The notes beneath the pieces were generated by a model that did no database searches, was not told the DNA's origin, and saw only the letters and a list, made by a program, of their open reading frames with translations. From DASRCB01 sp035653295 (lineage in GTDB: Bacteria; Acidobacteriota; Terriglobia; Bryobacterales; Bryobacteraceae), in NCBI GenBank assembly GCA_035653295.1, contig DASRCB010000223.1, forward strand, positions 1-25,078: DNA of 25,078 bases, given 5' to 3'. The stretch's first letter is position 1; the number at the start of each line of letters is the position of its first letter. The position numbers and the translations under genes were made by a program. Of this stretch, positions 1-6,587 are shown piece after piece.

Positions 1-307
1 CCGGAACGCGATGTCCGAACCACGACTCACTGCCTGTACGCTGTCCTCGTCGTTTAATTGGATGCGCATCGTTATCCCTTGCGGTACCGATCCGGAGAGG
101 AGCCCCGTTTAGCGCCGATTAAGACGCCCAGCGGTTGCAAAACTTCGCAACGAACAACGAATCGAACAATCTGCTCAGCCTGGCCAGCCTTCGCATTACG
201 ATCTTCGCAAAGCCGAAATGGGCTGGATATGGAAGTTGTTGATTCGATTTGTGCGATGCCTTGTGACTCGCCCACGCGGGCGGCTTACGAACGAAGTAAG
301 GTGGCCT
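1..307. other. No recognisable gene
   Basis: I see no convincing gene here. Open frames exist on both strands, but they are short, have no family resemblance I recognise and no good ribosome binding site. One of them runs through the tRNA-like sequence at 308-376, which argues against it being a protein. The stretch lies outside the direct repeat that bounds the putative island. Confidence 0.5.
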
Positions 308-330
308 TGTTTGGTGCGGATGAGAGGACT
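308..330 (-). repeat. Direct repeat of tRNA-Leu 3' end (att-like site)
   Basis: These 23 bases are identical to 2919-2941, the 3' end of the tRNA-Leu gene including the encoded CCA and a few bases beyond it. Similarity continues with substitutions to about 336. Weaker likeness to the 5' half of the same tRNA is visible at 355-376 (GCCAAT, then CCACATC). A 3'-terminal tRNA fragment placed downstream of the intact tRNA in the same orientation is what integration of a tRNA-targeting element leaves behind. The alternative is a decayed duplicate tRNA gene with an internal deletion of roughly 20 bases. Confidence 0.75.
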
Positions 331-410
331 CGAGCCCCGGTGATTCAAGCCGCCGCCAATCGACACCACATCGTCAGGAATGGGAAGATCACACCGGAGG
401 GCATTGCTGA

Positions 411-2087
411 GTGCTGAGAAACAGGCCCACATCGTCGCGATTCGGCGTAAGAACAGTTCTGGCCGGGATTGTACTGGCCGGCATCGGTTCGTGCCAGCCC
501 ACGTCGCCGGCGGCCGACACGACTCCGCAGTTTCTAAGCTTCTCCGATCTCGTCACCTTGTCGGTGGCGGATCCCGTGCCCCCACCGCTGGCGGACAGAT
601 TGGATGCGCTTCTCGAGTCGCCGATTGTGAATAACGACGCGACGCGCTCCGGGGTTCAACCGCGTCGACCGTCTGTGGACGGCCCTGGGCAAGTCGTACG
701 CGTCGCGCTTTGGAACATCGAGCGGGGCCTGCAATTTGACATGATCCGTCTGGCGTTTTCGGACCCGGACGAATTTGAGCGTGTCGCCGCGCAAAAAGGG
801 GGCCTGGATGGCGATACCGTGAGTATCGGTCGTCAGCTCCGGATCTTGCGCGACGCCGACATCATCATCCTGAATGAAGTCGACCTCGGGATGAAGCGAA
901 CCGATTACCGCGATATCGCCAGGGAGCTTGCAAAGGCGCTGGGGATGAACTACGCATTCGGCGTGGAATTCGTCGAGGTGGACAGGCTCGTGGACCTGGG
1001 ACTGGACCCCGTCGCACTTGAAGATCCCGATCAGGCGCGGCAGATGCAGGATGAGCTGCGGGCGGATTCGGAACGTTATAAGGGCCTGCATGGAAACGCG
1101 ATTCTGAGCCGATATCCCATCGAGCACGCCCGGATCGTGCGGCTTAATGTCTGCCATGACTGGTTTGCCGCGGAGAAGGCGGAAATATCGGCGCTGGAAA
1201 AAGGCAAGCGCCTCGCTTTGAACAAGCTGTTTCTGGAACGCATCGAGAGAGAGGTTCGCCGAGGCGGCCGCATGGCGCTCATCGCGGATGTCCGCGTTCC
1301 CGGCTTACCAGAGGATTCCGTTAGTGTCGTCGATGTTCATCTTGAAAACAAATGCAAGCCGAGGTGCCGTTCAAGGCAGATGGAGGCGCTGCTGACTCAA
1401 ATCAAAGATATCGATCACCCCGTCATTATCGGCGGTGACTTAAACACCAGTGGGGCCGATGGAACTCCAACTTCGATTCGCCGCGAGATCATGGAACGAG
1501 TGAAGAATTACGAATTCTGGGCGACGCAGGCATTGAAATGGGCTACACCCGCTTCCCTGCCGTTGCTGGCTTTGACTCCAGTCAGGTACTTCAAAAATTA
1601 TCTTGACCCCACATCCGTTCACCTGCCGATACTGGCCGGCAATAGTGAAGCGGGATTGTTCCGCCGTGTCGAGCGATTCCGCTTCACTGACCACGGCGCG
1701 TTCGATTTTCGGGGGGACACGGAGAGAAATCTTCACCTGAAAGAGAGGACCTTAGCGAACAGCAACCAGCGAGCACGCAAGGGATTCGAGCCAACATTCG
1801 TTATGAAAGGAGATTTTGGTGGCCTGGTAGGCCGATACAAGCTCGACTGGTTCTTTATAAAGGCGTTCATTCCACGTCCGCGCGGCGCCGGCATGAGTTA
1901 CCGATTTGCACCGCATTTCCCGCTCACGATGCGGGATCTCAACGGGGCAGTCCCGGACGGTGTTTCTGATCACGCTCCGATGACAGTGGATCTGCCATTT
2001 TCTGATCCCCTCCTGGTTAGCCCTGAGGAGCGGCTTCCCGGCGACGCAAGTGATGGGAACCGCGAGACCATTGTTGCAAAACCATGA
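411..2087 (+). CDS. Endonuclease/exonuclease/phosphatase family lipoprotein
   Basis: This 558-residue protein belongs to the metal-dependent endonuclease/exonuclease/phosphatase (EEP) fold. The N-terminus is basic, then hydrophobic, and ends in I-G-S-C with Cys28, a probable lipoprotein signal, so it is likely anchored outside the cytoplasmic membrane. EEP motifs appear in order: Asn102 in ALWNIERG, Glu156 in IILNEVD, HGNAILSRYPI, a DVHLEN strand, GGDLNT, and the terminal Ser-Asp-His (519-521). The active site therefore looks intact. The substrate cannot be read from the sequence; relatives cut DNA, RNA, phosphoinositides or sphingomyelin. The start is GTG at 411, ten bases after GGAGG (396-400). 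The gene fills most of the region between the two tRNA-Leu repeats, and its codons are visibly less GC-rich than those of later genes, consistent with horizontal acquisition. Confidence 0.88.
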   Translation: MLRNRPTSSRFGVRTVLAGIVLAGIGSCQPTSPAADTTPQFLSFSDLVTLSVADPVPPPLADRLDALLESPIVNNDATRSGVQPRRPSVDGPGQVVRVALWNIERGLQFDMIRLAFSDPDEFERVAAQKGGLDGDTVSIGRQLRILRDADIIILNEVDLGMKRTDYRDIARELAKALGMNYAFGVEFVEVDRLVDLGLDPVALEDPDQARQMQDELRADSERYKGLHGNAILSRYPIEHARIVRLNVCHDWFAAEKAEISALEKGKRLALNKLFLERIEREVRRGGRMALIADVRVPGLPEDSVSVVDVHLENKCKPRCRSRQMEALLTQIKDIDHPVIIGGDLNTSGADGTPTSIRREIMERVKNYEFWATQALKWATPASLPLLALTPVRYFKNYLDPTSVHLPILAGNSEAGLFRRVERFRFTDHGAFDFRGDTERNLHLKERTLANSNQRARKGFEPTFVMKGDFGGLVGRYKLDWFFIKAFIPRPRGAGMSYRFAPHFPLTMRDLNGAVPDGVSDHAPMTVDLPFSDPLLVSPEERLPGDASDGNRETIVAKP

Positions 2088-2280
2088 ATGTTACCGCGCG
2101 CCCGAGTTCAGGCCTGGCCGATCCGAATGGAATTTACAGAAAGGATGTTGCACCAACTGGTCTGCCCACGATGCCGTAGTTAATGGTGTTGAAACATACT
2201 GAACCTGAAGATGCACGGAATTGGTGACTCGCTCGAATGGCCCGTCCTTCAGGCCGACAGGAGTACGTCAATGCCTCGGG

Positions 2281-2538
2281 TCAGGTGCGCCATTCCATGG
2301 GGTCAACTCTGATATATCGAGGCCGCTTCGCAATGAAGTAGATTAGAGCGCCGATCACGTGTGTGACGGCGATAATGATGACCCAAACGATCTTGTCATC
2401 ACCACGTAGTTTGGTTGCGGCATCGATCAACATCCAAATCCAAAACACGAAGCTGCCTAGAATGCCGAAGAGAAGAACGAGAACGATCAGTTCAGGCAAT
2501 CCGACCGACCGCAGTTGCAACAGCACTAATGCTGGCAT
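2281..2538 (-). CDS. Small PLDc_N-like membrane protein
   Basis: This small integral membrane protein resembles the PLDc_N family (the N-terminal domain of cardiolipin synthases, also found alone). It has two hydrophobic helices separated by a short polar loop. The first ends in FWIWMLIDAATK and the second runs WVIIIAVTHVIGALIYFIAKR, followed by a basic tail. The phospholipase D catalytic HKD domain is absent, so no enzymatic role is implied. I chose ATG 2538 (85 residues) because GGAAG lies six bases upstream. An in-frame GTG at 2571 would give 96 residues and lies one base after the stop of a possible upstream frame. The gene is inside the tRNA-bounded region. Its function is unknown. Confidence 0.7.
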   Translation of the reverse strand: MPALVLLQLRSVGLPELIVLVLLFGILGSFVFWIWMLIDAATKLRGDDKIVWVIIIAVTHVIGALIYFIAKRPRYIRVDPMEWRT

Positions 2539-2572
2539 TTGTGCTTCCAAGGCCGTCTCGGATTCTATCACG

Positions 2573-2719
2573 TTAGAGCGTCAATCGGACCGGTAGTCCC
2601 AATTGCTCTTTGATGTCGGGGTCCAGCACGTCTTCGGGACGAACCCGAACATCTGTTGCGTCCTGGTGGCGATCGGAGCGTAGCTGGCAGTCGTTCTCGT
2701 TGGGGTTCTCATAGCCGCA
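2573..2719 (-). pseudogene. Possible remnant of an unidentified gene
   Basis: A minus-strand frame of 48 codons without an ATG reads like the hydrophilic end of a protein (for example ENPNENDCQLRSD and RPEDVLDPDIKEQLGLP). It is preceded in frame by TGA (2720-2722) and ends in TAA one base before the alternative GTG start of the PLDc_N-like gene. I do not recognise the family. An overlapping 63-codon frame with an ATG at 2772 looks less protein-like. It may be the tail of a truncated gene in the island, or chance. Confidence 0.25.
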
Positions 2720-2814
2720 TCATGCGCCGAAAACGATCGGGATAAGAGAGTGAAGCTGGCATACACTCGCATGAGTTGATGCGTGCGCCATGAGTTCCAT
2801 CCATTTCTGGTGCT

Positions 2815-2878
2815 CCTCAGAACCGTTCTGAGGTGGTCCAGTGGACCCGGATGTTCCCGATGGACCGCGGTCGACCAC
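2815..2878. repeat. Cluster of short perfect inverted repeats
   Basis: Several palindromes are packed into 64 bases. CCTCAGAAC (2815-2823) pairs with GTTCTGAGG (2825-2833) around one base. GGTCC (2835-2839) pairs with GGACC (2843-2847). GACCGCGGTC (2863-2872) is self-complementary. GTGGTC (2833-2838) can also pair with GACCAC (2873-2878). The cluster lies about 40 bp from the tRNA-Leu repeat. No U-run follows it, so it does not look like an intrinsic terminator. Recombinase arm sites or a structured RNA are possible, but neither is shown. Confidence 0.6.
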
Positions 2879-2922
2879 TTGCCGAGGCATACATCGTGCT
2901 AACTCTGTTGTTTTGTTCTGTT

Positions 2923-3009
2923 TGGTGCGGATGAGAGGACTTGAACCTCCACTCCCTTGCGAGAACTAGAACCTGAATCTAGCGCGTCTGCCAATTCCGC
3001 CACATCCGC
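2923..3009 (-). tRNA. tRNA-Leu (anticodon CAG)
   Basis: Read on the minus strand, the gene starts GCGGATGTGGCGGAATTGGC and ends with CATCCGC-A-CCA, so CCA is encoded. The seven-base acceptor stem pairs perfectly. The anticodon stem CTAGA/TCTAG encloses the loop TTCAGGT, giving anticodon CAG. A long variable arm typical of class II tRNAs follows. The T-loop is TTCAAGT. It is transcribed from the promoter at 3030-3059, and its 3' end is duplicated at 308-330. Confidence 0.96.
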
Positions 3010-3027
3010 ACGATGGGGGGTACGAAC

Positions 3028-3525
3028 CTATTGTCGAAAACGCATGCGACGGATGTCAAATCGGGACATGCGGCCGCCGTCCGGGCGGCGACCCGCCGCG
3101 CTCCGGTCGTCGTCGCTGAGGACGCCCATCTCGGCGCGGACGTTCAGGATCAGGTCCAACACCCGGGCCTCGATCTCATCACGCACCTTGCGGTACACTT
3201 CTTCGCTCTCGCCGATGGGATCGCGCACTTCCCAGTTTTCGATCGGCGTCGCCAGACGCGTCGGCAGCCGGTTTCCGGTAAGATTCACGATCAGATCGAT
3301 GCCTTCGCGCCGCACTCCATCCAGGCCTTTGGGATAGGCCTCGGAGAGATCGATGTTCTTCTCCTGCATGGTCTGGAGGGTCAGAGGCGGCATTGCCGGG
3401 GCGGGGCCCAGACCCGCGCTGCAGGGATCCAGCACATCGGAGCCGTATGCGCGAGCAAAACCCTCCGCCATCTGGCTGCGGCACGCGTTCCCGATGCACA
3501 GAAACAATACGCGCTTCTTTTCCAC
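3028..3525 (-). CDS. ArsC/low-molecular-weight tyrosine phosphatase-like protein
   Basis: This 165-residue cytoplasmic protein has the LMW-PTP fold. The phosphate-binding loop CX5R is at Cys10-Arg16 (CIGNACRS) directly after the first strand, and the general-acid Asp is Asp102 in RDPIGES. Many such proteins are annotated as arsenate reductases. The extra cysteine pair that thioredoxin-linked ArsC needs near residues 80-90 is absent here (NLTGNRLP), so arsenate reduction is doubtful and protein or small-molecule phosphatase activity is at least as likely. The start is GTG 3525, 12 bases after the pdxT stop, with a weak AGAGAA upstream, so it is probably the last gene of the pdxR-pdxS-pdxT operon. 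The C-terminal 25 residues are basic and overlap the tRNA-Leu promoter. Confidence 0.85.
   Translation of the reverse strand: MEKKRVLFLCIGNACRSQMAEGFARAYGSDVLDPCSAGLGPAPAMPPLTLQTMQEKNIDLSEAYPKGLDGVRREGIDLIVNLTGNRLPTRLATPIENWEVRDPIGESEEVYRKVRDEIEARVLDLILNVRAEMGVLSDDDRSAAGRRPDGGRMSRFDIRRMRFRQ
3030..3059 (-). promoter_or_regulatory. Sigma70-type promoter for tRNA-Leu
   Basis: On the minus strand a perfect TTGACA (3059-3054) is followed after 18 bases by GACAAT (3035-3030). The predicted start near 3023 lies about 14 bases before the mature tRNA end. Both boxes lie within or at the very end of the ArsC-like reading frame, whose stop is at 3030-3028. Confidence 0.7.
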
Positions 3526-3537
3526 TTCTCTGCCAGT

Positions 3538-4140
3538 TTAACCGACACCCGCGAGGGAGGCGACTTTTTCCACGAATCGCCGATGAATGCGCTCATCGCG
3601 CGTGAGCTCGGGATGAAAGGTTGCCGCCATGTGCCGGCCCTGCTCCACCAGCACGGGCGCGTCCTGATAACGCGCCAGAACGCGCGCGTCCTCGCCGAGA
3701 CGGCGAATGATCGGGGCGCGAATGAACACCGCCTCCAGTTCCCTGCCCTCCAGCCCGCTCCCCGCCTCCGGATGCAGGCGCACGATGCGGCTGTCGATCT
3801 GCCGTCCGTAGGCATTGCGCTCCACATCCAGATCCATCAGCCCCAGCGAGCGCTGCTCCGGCCGCGAAACACTCTTAGCCAGCAGGATGGCGCCCGCGCA
3901 GGTGCCGAAAATCGGCTTCTCCTGGCCGAAACGGCGCAGTGGCTCGAACAGGTTCTCCTGATCGATCAGCTTGAGCATGGTCGTGCTCTCGCCGCCGGGG
4001 ATGATCAGGCCATCGACATCAGCGAGCTCCGCCGACGTGCGCACCGGTTTCGGCTCCGCACCGGCGCGCCGCAATGCATCTTCGTGGGCTTCGAAATCGC
4101 CCTGGAGCGCGAGCACGCCGATGCTCATTGCCGCGCGCAC
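3538..4140 (-). CDS. pdxT: Pyridoxal 5'-phosphate synthase glutaminase subunit PdxT
   Basis: PdxT hydrolyses glutamine and passes ammonia to PdxS for de novo pyridoxal phosphate synthesis. The 200-residue protein is a class I glutamine amidotransferase. It starts with the family's IGVLALQGDFEAH, has the PGGEST motif, the nucleophile Cys81 in FGTCAGA, and the His176/Glu178 pair in FHPE, so the triad is complete. I prefer GTG 4140. It overlaps the pdxS stop by one base (TAGTG) and has GAGG six bases upstream. ATG 4128 gives a more typical N-terminus but has no ribosome binding site. The overlap implies translational coupling, as expected for subunits of one complex. Confidence 0.95.
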   Translation of the reverse strand: MRAAMSIGVLALQGDFEAHEDALRRAGAEPKPVRTSAELADVDGLIIPGGESTTMLKLIDQENLFEPLRRFGQEKPIFGTCAGAILLAKSVSRPEQRSLGLMDLDVERNAYGRQIDSRIVRLHPEAGSGLEGRELEAVFIRAPIIRRLGEDARVLARYQDAPVLVEQGRHMAATFHPELTRDERIHRRFVEKVASLAGVG

Positions 4141-5024
4141 TACCAGCCTCGCGTCTGGAGCAGCTCGCTTTCGGGAAGCTGCGAAACGTCGAGACCCGGC
4201 ATACCCATGCCCAGCTCCTCGCTGGCCTCGAGCAGCTTCTCCGGATCATTGAAGTACGTGGCCGCCTTTACGATGGCCTTCGCCCGCGCTTCCGGATCCG
4301 ACGACTTGAATATCCCCGAGCCCACGAACACGGCTTCGGCCCCGAGTTGCATGACCAGCGCCGCATCGGCCGGCGTAGCGATGCCGCCGGCCGAGAAGTT
4401 CGGCACGGGCAGCTTACCGTGCTCGGCCACGTACTGCACCAGCTCAAGCGGGGCCTGAAGTTTCTTGGCCTCGGCCACCAGCTCCTCCCGCCCCAGCACG
4501 GTGAGCTGCTTCATCTCCTTCACGATGGTTCGAATATGCCGAACGGCCTCGACGATATTCCCCGAGCCGGCCTCGCCCTTGGTGCGAATCATGGCCGCGC
4601 CTTCGGCGATGCGCCGCAGAGCCTCGCCCAGATTGCGCGCGCCGCACACGAAGGGAACCTTGTAGTCACGCTTGTCGATGTGGTGCTCTTCATCGGCAGG
4701 CGTGAGCACTTCGCTCTCGTCGATGTAGTCCACACCCAGGGCTTCGAGCACACGCGCTTCCATGAAGTGGCCGATGCGCGCCTTGGCCATTACCGGAATG
4801 CTGACCGTGGTCATAATCTCGCGGATCTTGCTGATGGGGGCCATGCGCGCCACGCCGCCCTCTTTGCGGATGTCGGCGGGCACGCGCTCGAGGGCCATGA
4901 CCGCCGCCGCGCCGGCCCTTTCCGCGATTACCGCCTGCTCGGCGTTGGTGACATCCATGATCACGCCGCCCTTCAGCATTTCGGCGAGACCCACTTTTAA
5001 ACGGAACGAATCGTCCAGGTACAT
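4140..5024 (-). CDS. pdxS: Pyridoxal 5'-phosphate synthase lyase subunit PdxS
   Basis: PdxS condenses ribose 5-phosphate, glyceraldehyde 3-phosphate and ammonia into PLP (the DXP-independent pathway). The family normally forms a dodecamer that binds PdxT. The 294-residue TIM-barrel protein keeps Asp24, Lys81 (MAKARIGHF) and Lys149 (RTKGEAGSGN), the residues known to carry the reaction intermediates. The start is ATG 5024, preceded by GAGAGGAG. The frame stays open upstream, but that extension overlaps the regulator gene and is not part of the family. It lies 22 bases after the MocR-type regulator stop and overlaps pdxT, so the three genes are probably cotranscribed. Confidence 0.97.
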   Translation of the reverse strand: MYLDDSFRLKVGLAEMLKGGVIMDVTNAEQAVIAERAGAAAVMALERVPADIRKEGGVARMAPISKIREIMTTVSIPVMAKARIGHFMEARVLEALGVDYIDESEVLTPADEEHHIDKRDYKVPFVCGARNLGEALRRIAEGAAMIRTKGEAGSGNIVEAVRHIRTIVKEMKQLTVLGREELVAEAKKLQAPLELVQYVAEHGKLPVPNFSAGGIATPADAALVMQLGAEAVFVGSGIFKSSDPEARAKAIVKAATYFNDPEKLLEASEELGMGMPGLDVSQLPESELLQTRGW

Positions 5025-5046
5025 TTTGATCTCCTCTCGAAAGATT

Positions 5047-6507
5047 TCAAACCACCGCCGGCGCGGGCTCGAGCCGCTCGATGCGCCGCACACGGCTGAG
5101 CTCGGCCGCGAATATGCGGCCCAGAATCGCGACACCGGCACGGATCCTGTCCGGCGCGAGCTGGCTGAAACTGACGCGTAACGCGCCGGAGTGCGTGCGC
5201 GATACGCCGAAAACGCGGCCGGGCAGATAGTTAACACCCTCCCTTTCGGCGCGCGCCAGCAGTTCCCCGGCATCGAGCGGGTTGGGGAGCCGCACCCAGA
5301 CGTTCATCCCTCCACGAGGGCGCGTGAAGCTGCAGCCCGGCGGCAGGAATTCCTCGAACGCCGCCAGAGCGGCCCGCAGCCGGCGCCGTCCTTCTTCCAG
5401 CACGTGATCGCGATGCGCCGACAGGCGCCCCGATTCGGCGAAGCGCAGCAGGACCGCCTGCGACAGCTGATCGGTATGGAGGTCGCTCAGCTGCTTGGCT
5501 TCCGTCAGACGCTCGATGAGCGGGCGTGGCCCAATCACCCATCCGGTGCGGAGTCCTGGGAAGGCAAGCTTGGAGAAGCTGCGCAGCAGCACCGTGTCGC
5601 CGCGTTCGTCCATTTGCCGCACCGTCGGCAGCCGGCCGCCTTCGTACACCAGCTCGCCGTAGATGTCGTTTTCAACCAGAACGGCGCCGGCGCGCCGCAC
5701 GATTGACAGCAGGCGCTCGCGCGCTTCGAGGGACAGCGTGGCGCCGGTCGGATTCTGAAAATTCGATGTCACCACGATGAGCCGCGGCCGCTCGCGAACG
5801 GCGGCGCGCTCCAGAGCGTCGAGGTCGATTCCGTCGTCCGCGGTGGGAATCCCCACCAGGTTCGCGCCTCCGCGGCGGAAGACGTTGATGAGACCGGGAT
5901 AACCGGGATCTTCGGTCAGCACCGTCTCGCCGTTCGCGATCAGCACCCGCTGGAGCAGATCGAACGCCTGCTGGCATCCGTTCGTGATCAGAACGTCGTC
6001 CCGGTCGGTGACTACGCCTTCCTCGCGGCCATTCTCGAGCAGGTACTCGCGAAGCGGCCGGTAGCCCGCCGGCGCTCCGAGCTGGAGAATCGCCTGCGCG
6101 TCATCGGAGCCGATGACTTCCTGGCACGATTCGCGAAACGCTTCCATGGGGAACAGCAGCGCCGACGGGCGTGCGGACGCGAAGCTGAACTCTGCCGGGG
6201 CGACGGGAAACTGCCGTTCCTGGGTCGGCAGCAACGCGTTCCATGACAACTGCGGGGCGGCGCTCCCCTCGGTCACGAAGCTGCCCCGGCCCACGTGGCC
6301 CTTGATGAGACCCTCCGATTCGAGCAACTCCCAGGCGGCCGCCACGGTGGTTCGGTTCAGTCCAAGCTGGGCCGCCAGGTCGCGCGTCGGGGGCAGACGT
6401 TCTCCCGCCCGCAGAGCCCCCGTCTCAATGCACTGCTTCACATGCACGTACAACTGACGGTACAGGGGGACGTCGGATGCTGGGTTGAGTTGCAGGCCCG
6501 GAAGCAT
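5047..6507 (-). CDS. pdxR: MocR-family PLP-binding transcriptional regulator (PdxR-like)
   Basis: This 486-residue protein combines an N-terminal GntR-type winged helix (about residues 12-80: VPLYRQLYVHVK, GERLPPTRDLA, NRTTVAAAWELLESEGLI) with a fold-type I aminotransferase domain. The PLP site is intact: NPTG (252-255), Asp281-x-Tyr283, and the Schiff-base Lys313 in RSFSKLAFPGLR. Such PdxR proteins sense PLP and control pdxS/pdxT. Here the gene sits directly upstream in the same orientation rather than divergently, which would let it control its own operon. ATG 6507 is chosen because the GntR domain begins soon after. No good Shine-Dalgarno is seen, and a frame to 6579 is open. Two AGCATACCA repeats cover the start region. 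The symbol rests on context. Confidence 0.88.
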   Translation of the reverse strand: MLPGLQLNPASDVPLYRQLYVHVKQCIETGALRAGERLPPTRDLAAQLGLNRTTVAAAWELLESEGLIKGHVGRGSFVTEGSAAPQLSWNALLPTQERQFPVAPAEFSFASARPSALLFPMEAFRESCQEVIGSDDAQAILQLGAPAGYRPLREYLLENGREEGVVTDRDDVLITNGCQQAFDLLQRVLIANGETVLTEDPGYPGLINVFRRGGANLVGIPTADDGIDLDALERAAVRERPRLIVVTSNFQNPTGATLSLEARERLLSIVRRAGAVLVENDIYGELVYEGGRLPTVRQMDERGDTVLLRSFSKLAFPGLRTGWVIGPRPLIERLTEAKQLSDLHTDQLSQAVLLRFAESGRLSAHRDHVLEEGRRRLRAALAAFEEFLPPGCSFTRPRGGMNVWVRLPNPLDAGELLARAEREGVNYLPGRVFGVSRTHSGALRVSFSQLAPDRIRAGVAILGRIFAAELSRVRRIERLEPAPAVV

Positions 6508-6531
6508 ACCAACCAAACCACGAGCATACCA
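6503..6531 (-). promoter_or_regulatory. Putative MocR operator and pdxR promoter
   Basis: AGCATACCA occurs at 6503-6511 and again at 6523-6531, exactly 20 bp apart (two helical turns) in the same orientation. ATACCA direct repeats are the known binding boxes of the MocR regulator GabR, so this is a plausible site for the adjacent regulator. On the minus strand the distal box forms an extended -10 (TGGTATGCT), and the proximal box contains the ATG start codon. No good -35 is visible. Binding here would block the operon promoter. Confidence 0.5.
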
Positions 6532-6567
6532 GATTGGGTGGCCTCCTGCTGTCCGGCAGGCGACTTT

Positions 6568-6583
6568 TGTTAGAATCATCGTT
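6568..6583 (+). promoter_or_regulatory. Extended -10 promoter, probably leaderless mRNA
   Basis: TGT followed by TAGAAT (6571-6576) forms an extended -10 element. Transcription would begin near 6583, only about five bases before the GTG at 6588. No Shine-Dalgarno sequence precedes that start, which fits a leaderless or nearly leaderless message. The -35 region is poor. Confidence 0.4.
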
Positions 6584-6587
6584 CAAC

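Larger units (their letters stand above)
2572..2922. other. Tract between PLDc_N gene and tRNA-Leu
   Basis: No intact gene is visible in this stretch. It holds the possible gene remnant at 2573-2719, the palindrome cluster at 2815-2878, and a short T-rich spacer (about 2900-2922) directly after the tRNA 3' end. On the interpretation that 308-330 and 2919-2941 are attachment sites, this is the tRNA-proximal end of the element. Confidence 0.5.

Noticed and set aside
58..417. 119-codon plus-strand frame at the left end
   Set aside because: It runs through the tRNA-like repeat, has no ribosome binding site and no family resemblance, and its end overlaps the ribosome binding site and start of the EEP gene.
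3028..3525. Calling the CX5R protein a thioredoxin-dependent arsenate reductase (arsC)
   Set aside because: The second and third redox cysteines expected near residues 80-90 are missing and no other ars genes are adjacent, so only the fold is claimed.
3013..4458. 481-codon plus-strand frame opposite pdxT and the ArsC-like gene
   Set aside because: It is antisense to clearly conserved genes and is a by-product of high GC content.
5025..5273. 83-codon N-terminal extension of pdxS
   Set aside because: It overlaps the end of the regulator gene in another frame. The PdxS family starts at MYLDDSFRLK, and a strong ribosome binding site precedes ATG 5024.
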